This document shows, piece after piece, positions 35,774-47,165 of a DNA stretch of 64,000 nt (positions are counted from its first letter, which is position 1; each line of letters opens with the position of its first letter). Where the stretch lies: assembly GCA_002914845.1 (NCBI GenBank), contig JXTC01000001.1, forward strand, positions 3,869,355 through 3,933,354, given 5' to 3'. The DNA comes from Trema orientale (taxonomy: Eukaryota; Streptophyta; Magnoliopsida; Rosales; Cannabaceae). A program made the position numbers and the translations under genes. The notes beneath the pieces were generated by a model, which ran no database searches, was not told the DNA's origin, and worked only from the letters and a program-made list of their open reading frames with translations.

Positions 35774-36154
35774 TAGGGGTGGCAATATAGGTCATGACAC
35801 GATAACACGACTCGAAACCCGCACGATTAGTTGAACCTGTTTGACACGAAATTGACTCGAATTGACAGATTAAGTAATTTTTTAATAAATTATATTAAAT
35901 AATTATTTTCAAAAAAATATTTTTTCATGAATTTCTTGTAAATAAAATAAAAAACATAAAGCTAATGAACTAATTTCTCTTACTATAGTAAAACTTAATT
36001 AAAAAAATCGAGTAAATTAACAATTATACTATTTATATACGTTTTGACCCATCAATCTGCACATCGTTTTCATTAAATAGGTGCACGTAGGTTAACCTGT
36101 TAACGACACGATTTAATTAGGTTAAACACGACACGACACAGATTGCCACCCCTA
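35774..36154. mobile_element. hAT-type MITE (381 bp)
   Basis: Inverted ends TAGGGGTGGCAAT and ATTGCCACCCCTA, flanked by an 8-bp near-duplication (CATGCGAA at 35766-35773, CGTGCGAA at 36155-36162). GGGGTGGCAA ends with an 8-bp duplication are typical of hAT-derived MITEs. Subterminal ACACGA repeats (for example ACGACACGACAC near 36129-36139) are present. No transposase. Confidence 0.88.
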
Positions 36155-36469
36155 CGTGCGAACATATGATTTTGTACACTATGATACTCGACAAATTCTT
36201 TTGGCTGATCGAATATTTGAAAATAGATTTTTGTCCATCTTCTTTTAGCACCATTGATTTGCAGGTCAATCACAGGGTCAATCAGTCCCAATATACCATA
36301 CGATCGAAGCCACTTTTCGTTTTTACCTTTTGGCAAAATACAATGACCAAGTGCGCCAAAATTCATGAATTTAGTATCTCAAAAAGGATTTGCATTTGAT
36401 ATAACAAAGAGGAAAATCTGTCTCTGTTCTCCCTCCCTAATTTTTCTTTTTTCTTTCCTCTTTTTCTAG

Positions 36470-36589
36470 GCACATTTTCCTCATGCATGGCCAGCTGAGA
36501 ATCCTTCACCGCCTCCTCCCGTGCCCCACCTCCAGTATTGTCCTCTAGACAGAGAGATTCCTGAATCCATAAGCTGTGTGTGTGGACTC

Positions 36590-36642
<53 letters not shown>

Positions 36643-37114
36643 GAGAGGCAAAATGATTGTACTGTAAAACTTGGCTTATCTGTTTGTTTTTTATCAACCT
36701 TAATTAGACTCAAGGGTACGAGGTACGCCACTAGATAGTATTTGCTCATAAAAGTGCTAATTGTCAACTAGAATAATAGTACCAACTACCAACCAAAATA
36801 GAGTCCCCCAGAACAGAGGTCAAGTTTTAGACCTAGTTGTTCTTTTCTGCCGAAAGAGCTTAGTAATTCAAAAGTGACCCAAGAGAGAAAAAGAACTGCT
36901 TCGCTCGATTAATGAATGTGAGCTAGTTGAGTACTTGAACAAAAGCAATGTGGTCCAACAGATGAGTTCTTGGTTGAGAGATTTTCTCCCTCTCCAAACA
37001 GATAATTTTTGTGTGCCTAATATGCAAAGCAACTGTGCCCCAATAATCAGAGAAAGTGGGAGTCTACAGATAATGGCAAATGCAGATGCGGACATAAATG
37101 TCATCGTTGCTTGA
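36470..37114 (+). other. Possible unannotated exons, identity unknown
   Basis: A long pyrimidine tract ending CTAG (36469) precedes a 41-codon open segment (HFPHAWPAENPSPPPPVPH... to TGA 36593). A further open segment at 36878-37111 reads SINECELVEYLNKSN and WLRDFLPLQTDNF before TGA 37112. An (AG)n microsatellite (36595-36640) lies between them. The composition looks protein-like but no family is recognised, and the second segment is also open on the other strand. It could be a small gene, an lncRNA or chance. Confidence 0.22.
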
Positions 37115-37553
37115 ATTGTTTTGCATGAAAAAGGGTTAGAACGATCCTGTTTGGTATCCCAGACAGATTACATCAACGCACTGTTTGCCCCGAACATGAA
37201 ATAAGATCCTCCAAGGAATAAGACAATCATCTGTATCGAAACAGACAAACCAAATTGCTCGAAAAAATAAATTTGCCCTTTTAATATTCAATCCTGCATA
37301 TGCTGTAAATATGTAACTGTCAACAAATCATGGATACAACTTTCACAAGCGACAAACAAAGTGCAATATGATGTAATTATTATATTTAAAAAAACAGGAA
37401 TTATTATATTAAAAAAATTATTGTTTTTGTGCTTACAATAATTCCCAATCACTCTCCTCGGTCCTTATCTTGGTTGATCAACAGAAGCGTTCCCCACCAG
37501 TGCTAGCCCGAGATTGTTGAGCTAATCAATATGGCCTTTTGGCAGGGATGTTT

Positions 37554-40500
37554 CTAAACAGAAGTTAAGCTCCGAAGTCTCTCGTTCTTTGCACATTCCT
37601 CCTGGACATTGAAAGATTTGATTCAGTAACTAGAAATTAGGAAAGGATCTGGCTCGCTAAATCAGATTCACTCTAAATTATTTCAGTAGTGATGACCTCA
37701 AAGATTGTGATACAGAACTATGTTTATTTAAGTTGGTATCTACATGTACATCAGTGGCACTGAGGGCCTGCTCTAGTGGAAAAACACTCTGCTCAATCAA
37801 ACAACATCTAATGGAATTGAAAATTTGAATTCACATGATGCTGCAGAACATCCAAAAGTTTGGGCACAGAAAAATCGACTTTGAAAAACATGTCTCATTA
37901 ATTGTGTCATCTATTAGACAATTCTACCAAATTCTGACCCAAATCTGTTTCTTTTCCCCTCCTTTTAGAGGTAGAACTGAATAGCAATATTTTAACCTAC
38001 AGATATCACGTGATTTAAAGCCTATTTTATTTTGTATTAGAGGAGGTAGAGTATATCTACAAAAATACCCAACGTTGATTTAAAAAAATGTTGCAAGAGA
38101 GGTGTAAGACCAAGGATCACCAGGTAAAAGGCTGCAAGCGCAAGACAATGGACCACGGGTGAAAGGTGGAAACACTAGGCTTCGGTTCACTACCATTAGA
38201 GTAACATACATCCACATAATAGATTCTACTAAATTAGAAGCAACTTAAAAAGAAATTAATTACACCAGGGCATGAGAAACAGAGCATATTTACTGGGTCT
38301 ATATAATATGAGATGCTTATAGAATGATGATTAACATTTAATGATTAAGGTGCATACCTGAAAAGTTTTCAAGAGAGAGTACCACTGTCTTTGTGCTGCA
38401 ATCTCTGAAGTATACCCTTCTTTCAGAGCATCACATATCTTTTGCTGTTCTTCAAGCCCATGTTGCACCTTTTCCAGTTTCTATAAAATGGATGCAGCAG
38501 TAAAAAGCCCTAAGATCGTTAGATGACCTTCTATACAAAATCCAAATGAAAATAATAGAAACAACAGAAAAGAGTAACATTTTTCTTTTTTTCAATCTCG
38601 AGTTAGTAAAAATTTCACCATCTACAATGAAATATAAAACTCAAATACGAGTTCACTTATGGAGTGCCTCCATATATTAGATATCCCAGGTAAGAGGACT
38701 ACTCCATAAGTTATGTAAACCAAATAGGTTTCTCATATCTCCTAAAGTTGCTAACTAAAACCTTTCCAGTTTCAGTGGTTCCAATGAGAAAAACAGGAAA
38801 ATACCTGCCGGCTGCCCTTCACAATTCCCTCCATGGAGTCAATGAGTTTCATTCGACCAGCAGTGCTTATAATGGCATCTTGAAACTGAACAACATTACA
38901 AAAAAGTGCATCGGTGGCAGTTAAAACAGATTCACAGACAGGACTTCAGAATCAATTTGTACATATTACAATGACAAGAAAAAGAGTAGCAAAGAATGCA
39001 CAACGGTTAGAGTCCCAGACAACAAATTAGAATTAGCAATCTCCATCCCGAACCAAAACAGTGACACAGCTATCTTTTTTCTAATCTAACAATAACGGGT
39101 CCCAGACAACGAATTAGAATTAGCAATCTCCATCCCGAACCAAAACAGTGACACAGCTATCTTTTTTCTAATCTAACAGTAACGGGAGACCAATTTAGAC
39201 AGTAAACCAGTTTTTATCAGTTTTCAGAGTTCCTTCTACTGAAAATCTTTCCTCGGCGAACTCTTAGGAATGTCTTAGTTTTGCAATAGAAAAAAATTGC
39301 ATGGCAACTTTGTAGAACTTTGCATAACAAAGTTATATTACAAGTACTAGCAGATATTACTTTTTTCTTTTTTTAAATCTGAATTTCTTATGAGTTTACC
39401 AAGAAAGAAAAATTATAGAAGGTGAAGAAAATTCAGCAATAACATGTTATATCATCAATGAATATTATAATCTCCTTTTTTTGGGAAAAAGTACACTGAA
39501 ACACGTTGACTTACATTGAAATTACAGTGAAATCCCTTGACCAAAAACAATCAAAGTGACACCCAAAAATTCTTCTTCACACATATACCATGTACACTAA
39601 TTAAATTTGACAAAAAAGTTTACTTTTGACCATTAAATATCATTTGATGACGAACTATTTCTAGTAAATAACAATTATTTGTTAAATTAAGAAAATAGCA
39701 TAACTGGATAGTGTAAATTTTATGGATTTTTTAGTCTTTTTTCAAAGACCCAGGGATATCATTGTAATTATTCTGTGTCTAATGGGTACTGCAGTAATTT
39801 TGACATTAATCCGGGGGTTTCAGTGCAATTCTCCCGTTTTTCTCTTTTATTTTTCAGAATTACAAATCATCAAAAAGAGAGGCAATAACTAACATGAAGA
39901 AGTAAGAACAAGGCATGTAGATGCATGAATGTATGCCCCAGCAATACACAGCATAAACGAAAAAGAAAAGAAACATCATGAAAACCCATATCAAGGCCTG
40001 AATTTAACATTGTGATGACTATTACTCAAATAGAAACATAAAGGATAATTCTGATAAGACACAGGACTTGCCTTATTCATACCTGTGAGCTTATCGAATT
40101 CAACAAGGATGTTTCCTTTAACATCAATTCCTTTATCTCCAATAGTGCATTATAGGTATCGTAGTACTTTTGCGTTTGTTGATGTTTTCCCTGAATATGA
40201 ACATATAACTCTGAAAATCTCTGTTCGTATCTGCAGAGCAACAGGCCCAACTTCTAATTCTGAAATGGTTATCAAAATTAGAAACAGAAATAGGGACAAA
40301 TAGCAACATACTGGATAAGTTCTGACTGGGAAGGTACATCATCAAGCTGGCGTCTTACCGCTAGTACTGCCCTCAGTATAGCAGCTAGTTCCTACCAGAA
40401 CAATGCCACATTTTTATATCGACAAATTACAAGTTAAGATGAGAATTTAATAGAATACCTCATAAATGAAAATTCGCAAGATACAAAAAAATAATGATGT

Positions 40501-41715
40501 TAACCAAATTCAAATACCAGAACTCTATTATATTGAACATTTATCATGATTCCTGTACTAACATTAAGCAACTAGAATGCAGAGGCCCGTTGCATACAGT
40601 CTTCTTGAACTAGAAGAATTACCTTCCTAGCTGAATTTAATTCTTCTGCTGATTCACTTAGTGAACGATTTAATCCATCAGAAAGACTCTGGCTATCGCA
40701 GCCACTTTCTACTTTATCCTTTAACTCAGTAACATCATTTTGCAACTGAAAACATATTGCATTAGAAAACTTCTGGAACTTGGATTCTTTCCTTTCCAGG
40801 TCCTGTCGATAACAGTAACATTAAACCTTTAAACCCATGCACAGTCCCATTTTCAATTGACAACATGCATTAATTTACAAGACAAGAAAAATTCAATCTC
40901 TTCTTCATCAGAATAGTTAAATAAGGAACCGGAAATGGCTTCTCAATGTTAAGCCTACTCCATCTATAACAGTCAATTCGACTCTGCATATGCAATAGAA
41001 GATAGGATTTTACGAAATCTATGCTTCTTCAAGTAAACACCTTTTGGTTCAAGACAAACAGGCTCAAGTTTAGGGGCCAAATGCATTCATAACACTACAA
41101 TGTAAGTTTGAAACCCTATAGCAATAACTTCCACACAAAAAAAAAAAAAAAAANCCAATTTTCAATTGAAAAAAAAAAAAAGAAAAAAACTGAAACCAAT
41201 TTTTTTTAGTGAAAAAACCAAAAAAATTTAAAACTGAAGAAACCTTTCTTTAAAAAAAAAAAAAAAAAAAAAAAAATCTACCTTCAGTGATTGCATATGA
41301 GATACCAACAATTGCACCTTAGTCTCAGCACCTTCCATGGAAATTCGCTCTCGTAGCCGCTGCAACTGGTTCACAACGTCAATTTTCCTCTGATTTGGGC
41401 ATAAACAATACACAATTATTAATAATATAGAGTGAAGAGAGATAACTTTACTATATCCAACTACCATTGTTGAATTAGATTGACCAAAACCTCATCTTCT
41501 TTGCTACCCCCTTGGGGCGTACGGACACGATCAAGGAGCCATTGCACGACGGGAATTATGCTCTCGGAATCAAGGTTTTGAATTTGGCCGGCCTCAAGAG
41601 CGTACGGACATTTCATCAACCTCAGAGCTTCAACAATTTGCTCCCTGCAACATCGTTGAAACAGATACGTAAACTAAACAATGGAGACTACAGTCGCAAT
41701 CACAGACGAGTTTTT

Positions 41716-41765
<50 letters not shown>

Positions 41766-41976
41766 CGTACGTATCGTCCTCGTGTGTTAGGGTTTCGCAC
41801 GAAACGACGTCGTTTTGGGGGTTATCAGAGTTGATAGAGGCGATGCACCAGGAGAGGCCTCCACAGAGTTTTCGAAAAGCCGATTCATCGTCGCCAATGT
41901 AACCGGAAGATGCGAGTAGGTCGTAAATCAGCTGAAGGCGATTCGGTGACTCGGACTGAGTCTGAAACTCGGCCAT
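37554..41976 (-). CDS. CCDC93 homologue (Commander/CCC complex subunit)
   Basis: Nine exons on the minus strand: 41976-41771, 41644-41465, 41387-41282, 40802-40623, 40391-40312, 40230-40083, 38885-38805, 38480-38358 and 37601-37554. Joined, they give an open 383-aa frame. The N-terminal ~125 residues match the CCDC93 NN-CH domain (GGLSWCI at 39-45, MKCPYALE, IIPVVQWLLDR). The rest is coiled coil, with the conserved stretch DDVPSQSELIQYEQRFSELY around residues 241-260 and ETSLLNSI to 297. In animals CCDC93 pairs with CCDC22 in the CCC part of Commander, which works with retriever in endosomal cargo recycling. The plant protein is much shorter than the ~630-aa human one because the middle linker is reduced. 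The start is the first ATG in frame. Convergent with GA3ox. From memory, Arabidopsis At4g32560 is the equivalent. Confidence 0.88.
39012..39185. repeat. 87-bp tandem duplication in a CCDC93 intron
   Basis: Two head-to-tail 87-bp copies starting GTCCCAGACAAC (39012 and 39099) differ at only about two positions, so the duplication is recent. Confidence 0.9.
39489..39834. mobile_element. Candidate small TIR element in a CCDC93 intron
   Basis: The left end GGGAAAAAGTACACTGAAAC is an imperfect inverse of the right end GTTTCAGTGCAATTCTCCC, about 345 bp apart, with no coding content. Target duplication not clear because of flanking T runs. Confidence 0.5.
41710..41760. repeat. (TA)n microsatellite in CCDC93 intron 1
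   Basis: Uninterrupted alternating TA of about 45 bp, just beyond the exon 1 donor. Confidence 0.95.
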
Positions 41977-42711
41977 GTCCTCGCTTTGACTCGGCAATAG
42001 CGAGTTTTCTTTCTGGGGAGCCTGGGTTTAACTTTAACGGGTCCGTGACCGTCGAAGACGAAGAAGACAACATGATTAGGCTGGGCCACCATAGAAGACT
42101 TGGGCCTAATTTTACATATTGGGCCTCAAAGGGTTGTCTCCAGTTGAGACGGGTGGTTACCACTTTTTCATTAACTTAATCCGAGAATACTACATGCTAT
42201 TGAAGTGCTCCAATAAAGTTAAACACCACTTTGGCATATAAAATTACGGGAGAAACTTCATGAAAATTAAAAATATTGTGAAGTTGAGGGCTGTAATTGA
42301 CTTTTCAGCATAAAAAAAATTGGTAAATCTCATATATAGCAAACAAATACAACGGCAGTTCCAACAAAAAATGTGATTATTGAAAATCCGAATATTTTCT
42401 CTTTTCCTCCGTTGAAATTTGAAGTAGTCATCCAGTGGGTGACGGAGCCAGTAGGAGTCACCTACAAGGTAACCACAAAGTCTCCTACTATTTTATTCAG
42501 TAATTACCACTGTAGTTACTTAATTACCTTTCACTGATTTCTACTCTCTTTTTCTTTTCCTCCACCCCGCAAATCAACTACACACAATATTGGTCGTTTG
42601 GTATGATAAGCGCGCTAACAGGATAGAATACTATTTTGGGTAGAAATTACGTGTTGAGGTGTAAAAGGTTATGCTTACACTGCTACATTGGGCGATCAAG
42701 TGGTGTGGTTT
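41977..42711. other. Upstream region of the CCDC93 gene
   Basis: No gene. It probably carries the CCDC93 promoter, reading left from about 42000-42150. The remainder is AT-rich. Confidence 0.4.
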
Positions 42712-44224
42712 ATCTTTCTTTTTTTTTCTTGGATAGTAACGATGGAATGTATTAAAAACGAGTTAAAAGTACAAAACGGCTAAGATTGGTAAGCCATCGA
42801 AGGGGGGAGATAGGGAGGGAGGAAACAATTAGACGACCAAAACATGAGCAAGAATGCACCCATTTAGCAGTATTGTAAGCCATAAAATTAGAGGTCCTAG
42901 GTACATGTGACAGAGACCAAACAGAGTCGCCTTCTAGGAGTTTACAACAGTCAAAAAACAATATTGGAGATCTATCAATCACACATATAAGCTCCATTGT
43001 TCAGGCTTCGAATGACAATCTTGGCATCTCCTTCAGTGATAAGATGAGAAATGTTGAGCGAGATGGCTAGCTCCGCAGCTAGTGGAGCAACAAGGCACTC
43101 TCCTAATAGGGGGGGGATACATGGGGATGTTCCCTGGTTTCTGCTCCAACAATGGTTCCTGTAGAGTCCAGACAGATGGCGGCAATAACCACTCTATTAG
43201 CATGGATGGCAGCATCGAGATCAATTATATACCAGTCTTCCGACGGTGCTTCCCAGGCAACCCTTTCCTTAGTTTGAGAAGAACTTCCAAAAGCTCTCAT
43301 ACAGCTCAAAGTAGAGGAGTTAATGAGAGGAATAAGGTGGTAAAGGTTTAGGGGATTGCTGTTATGAATTACATCATTTCTAGTTTTCCAGATGAGTTGT
43401 AAGGATACCGAAGCCAGGATAAGACATTCTCTGAAAACGGAAAAGAGCTCAACTCCCAAATGAACTTAAACCAGGAGGCTAAAGTTGGGGTGTGGGAAGA
43501 TGATGGGTGGAGATTAAATGAAGAGGAAAACCACACCTTTTGAGTGAAATCACAGAAAAAGAAGAGATGTTCCACTGTCTCTGGGTTACTATTGTACATC
43601 AGACACACCTTATTATCAATGGGAAATACTTGAGATAGACGGACTCATGTGGGGAGGATATCAAGATTAATGGTTAGCCACCATAAGATTTTATAGCGAG
43701 GGTAGATTTTAGCCCTCCAAAGTTTGTTCCATTAATCGTTTAGAAGACTCGAAGAATTAGAAAAGCGATGGCGCTGGTCCGTTAAGTAGGCTGATTTTGT
43801 CTAGAATTTGCCATTTGCAACACGAGCCCAAAACCAAAAGTCCGGACGACGAAAGGATGAGAGAGCAATTGTTGAGATGATGGCGGCACTTTAGGATCAA
43901 AAGTTGCTAAAAGTTTAGGAAAGTCCCATTTGCCAACAGACAGAATAAAATTATAGACCATGTAGTAACCAAGGCATGGATTGCATTTCGGGCGGTGATC
44001 GAAAACCATCAACACCATGCACCCAAGAGTGCTCCCGAATAATGGTGCTAGTGGCTTCTCCAATAAAGTGGCAGGCTCCTTTTGCAATAATGTCTCGTCC
44101 TTTACAGATATTGTTCCAGGTCCAAGAGGCATTTTGGGCCCCCTTTGCCTTTAGAAAGGAAGGTCAACCAAGTGGCATTTTCTCCATCGATGGAGAACTG
44201 GCAATGGGTAAAAACCTACAGTGA
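42712..44224 (-). mobile_element. LINE (L1-type) 3' fragment, minus strand
   Basis: Broken minus-strand frames read, in order, a GRDIIAKGACHFIGEATSTI segment (about 44105-44040), zf-RVT-like CLMYNSNPETVEHLFFFCDF (about 43610-43550) and RNase H-like DWYIIDLDAAIHANRVVIAA (about 43240-43180). LSHVPRTSNFMAYNTAKWVH follows near 42910-42850, where related proteins have HVPR..N..AD.LAK. This is the downstream end of a plant LINE polyprotein (reverse-transcriptase zinc-binding plus type I RNase H). The strand ends in a poly-A-like tract at about 42712-42732. Frameshifts and stops make it a dead copy, and the reverse transcriptase core is absent. Confidence 0.85.
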
Positions 44225-45495
44225 CAAATAGATCCCGCGACTACACACTTTCAAACCAATCTCAGCTGCATCTCTATCTCCGGATTGTACGGTGGTGACT
44301 CTTATGGATGATCAGAATCATTGGAATGAGGAGCTCGTTAAAAGCCATTTCCTCTCGATTGATGCTGAAGTTATCCTAAACATTCCTCTTGGTGATGGCT
44401 CCTTGGCAGATGAGCTTCTTTGGCATTACGATAAAAAAGGACTCTGCTCTGTAAAAACTCGATATAAGCTCGCTCGAGACTTAAAAAGAAGCTCTCTTAC
44501 GCTCCACATCTGACTTGGAAGCTCAAACTTCCCAACAAGATCAAAATCTTCCTTTGGAAGGTTTGCTGGGATTACATTCTGACCAAACAAATCCTGGCTC
44601 GTAAAAAAGTTCCTATCCTTGCTGAGTATCCTTGGTGCAAGTTATACCCAGAAATGACATCACATATACTAATCTCATGCCCAACAGCCCAAGGCCTCTG
44701 GCATTGCAGCCCTATATGGCCAGTAGTCAGCAAGTTAACAAAACCCGTTTCTGTCCATAACTTTCTCCTCTTAGCATCACTCAACAATTTTGAGGCAACA
44801 GAAACTTTTGCATGGTATGCTTGGCTCTTATGGTCCTGTAGAAATGATTGGGTTCATAATAGTCGAGAAGTTTCTGTCTCCATAATCACTACCTTGGCCC
44901 ACAAAAAATAAACAGTGTATCAAAACCTCCACAAAAGAGCACAACCCTCAGCAATAATGCCACGCCATTGATGGACGCCTTCCGAAGCACCCTTTCTTCT
45001 AACTTAATATATATGTAGCCATTTCAACTGAAGGTAGGCACATTGGTGTTGGTGGGTTCATAAGAAATGACAAGGGTCTCTTTATAGCTGCTATAAGTTC
45101 AACATTCATTTCCACCTGTGGAGCTGAGATTGTGGAAGCAATGGCCCTGAGAAAATGTATCCAGTTTGCTCTAAATTTTGGCCTCACTCCGATCTGCATT
45201 AAGTCTGATGCCATGAATATGGTAGACCTGGTCAACAGCCCACTTAAGTCGAAAGGGACAGATTGGGGTCATTATAAATGATATCCAAAATCTCCTCAAA
45301 AACTGCCCTGAGTCGTGTGTTCAATACGTGTCTAGGACCTGTAATATTCTAGTGCATGTAGTGGCCAAGTGAGCCTTATACCATGATGGTGTTTTGTATG
45401 GCTGAAAGATGCCCCTACGTGGCTCCTTTCCAGCCTGGAGAATGATGTTCTTTCTTCTTCTTAAATGCATTATTTTTCCTTCGAAAGAAAAAAAG
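44225..45495 (+). mobile_element. LINE (L1-type) 3' fragment, plus strand
   Basis: Plus-strand frames read TLMDDQNHWNEELVKSHF...VILNIPLGDG (44295-44400), LPNKIKIFLWKVCWDYILTK (zf-RVT region, about 44530-44590), a WYAWLLWSCRNDWVH segment (44814-44860), then RNase H-like GGFIRNDKGLFIAAISSTFI, CGAEIVEAMALRKC and ICIKSDAMNMVDL (45050-45232). Stops and frameshifts separate the pieces. It ends near 45480-45495 with a short A-rich run. It is head to head with the minus-strand fragment and differs from it in sequence, so these are two separate insertions rather than one inverted duplication. Confidence 0.85.
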
Positions 45496-46520
45496 ATGTT
45501 CGACCAAGGTATTTAGAAAGGAAGTGGTATGGTTTATCAATTTACCTTATTTCTAGCAATAGAATTTATCCTTTTTTATTTTTGTATTTTTCAGTCTATA
45601 TTCTTACTCGTTTTGGATAATATGTATCTACTAGTGAATTTCACAAGCTCTCATGGTGTGCGCTAAATATAATTAAGCATCATTTATAAGTTAATGACTA
45701 TGTCTTATTGATGTAATTCAATATTTTTTTAGTTTACATTTTATTTGATATCGAACCACATAAATTTTCAAGTCTCTATTGTCTTCTGCCGTACAGGGAT
45801 GATATAAGGTTCAAAGAATGAATGGAGCTGAATTATTGTTGTATTCAAAAAGAAAGAATAACCTTGAAGGATCAAAAGAATAAGGTATTTTGGTCTATCT
45901 CTTCATAAATGTGATCTTCATGTGTGCCTGTATTTGGCATTGATGAGGCTGTTTGATCATAAAAAATGTTACAAGAAATTAGGATTTGGCTACATGCATG
46001 TTTGACTAATTTGGATAGTTCATTGATATTGATCTCACAGATCATTTTAGGTGTACCAAGATTGTTACCAAATTTTTAATACTAACATATGTGGCATATA
46101 AACTGACATTATTTAATTGATGTATTAGAATTTATCACAAAAAAATTAATCATATTTACTAATTGAATGATGCTAGTTCACATGCTATATATATTAGTAT
46201 TAAAAATTTGGTACAAATCTTGAGATACCCAGCATTATTCTTGATATCATAGTGGGATCATGTAAGATTATGTGAGATCTACTTATGGACGACCATGATA
46301 TGTCAGAGCAACTGACCTGGCAAACCTCGAAGAAATTAATATATACTTGACGTGATTAATAATGCACATTAAATATTATTATGTGGATTTAGGTCATATA
46401 TGTAGATACATAGGAATTTTTTTTTAAAGTAATGATAATATGTTATAAATTAGAAGAATCTAATAAACAACAAATAGAATAAGCGGAGAATCTTTCTCCA
46501 ACTAAATACAATCATCATCT
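45496..46520. other. Intergenic AT-rich stretch
   Basis: No gene recognised. Confidence 0.5.
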
Positions 46521-46523
46521 AAC

Positions 46524-46830
46524 CCTAAAGTAAATTTTGCTTAACTATGTGCAGCTTGATTAGCTGAATAATACACATGTTCTAACTTAGTTATAGGCAA
46601 AAAAGACAATGAAGAAGAAACGTACAAAAAAAAGTCTCCAAAGACAGTACTGTCATGCCTTAAGTTATTTATATTATTAACTATAACTAAAGCATCGGAT
46701 CCACAGTTTGAAAGGCAGACCAACAGGTTAAGCCCAAATTAGACTTGCACCAAGAGCTTCGGCTTCCATGTCAGATAGATTATGAGCACAAAAGTACTTA
46801 CAAGCCAATTTATTTAATTGGATCGACTCA
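46524..46830 (-). mobile_element. RNase H fragment of a LINE-type retroelement
   Basis: Minus strand reads LSDMEAEALGASLIWA (about 46780-46733), then CGSDALVIVNNINNLRHDST and ITKLEHVYYSANQAAHS (46723-46541). This corresponds to AEA.AL...WA, SDA..VV..IN and HV.R..N.AAH.LA of plant RVT_3 RNase H domains. A stop follows the first part, so it is a degraded fragment. Confidence 0.75.
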
Positions 46831-47165
46831 AACTGTATGAAAGATAGGACGGTTACTAATAGAGGATTATTAGCATTTTCAGCAACAATGCTCACTTATA
46901 AGTAATACTAGCCAGCAACAGATTAAAATACAATAAACAATGCCAATAATTAAGTACCAATAAATTAAATTGCCAAAAAATGTTGGCATATGATCCTTTT
47001 GCGCAAAATATTGGTACTATTACCAATTACTCACTTACATTTATGTAAATTAAAACAAAATGTGTCAAGAGAACTTTTTCATAAGACAAAACCCTCAACA
47101 TGCTTTTCAATGTCGTACGTTACATATTTTTTCCAAATCCTAAATATATGTAGAATATAAAATGA

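Noticed and set aside
41674-41997. Extension of CCDC93 exon 1 into a (Tyr-Ile)n tail
   Set aside because: This is read-through of the (TA)n microsatellite in intron 1; the donor at 41771/41770 gives the conserved junction instead.
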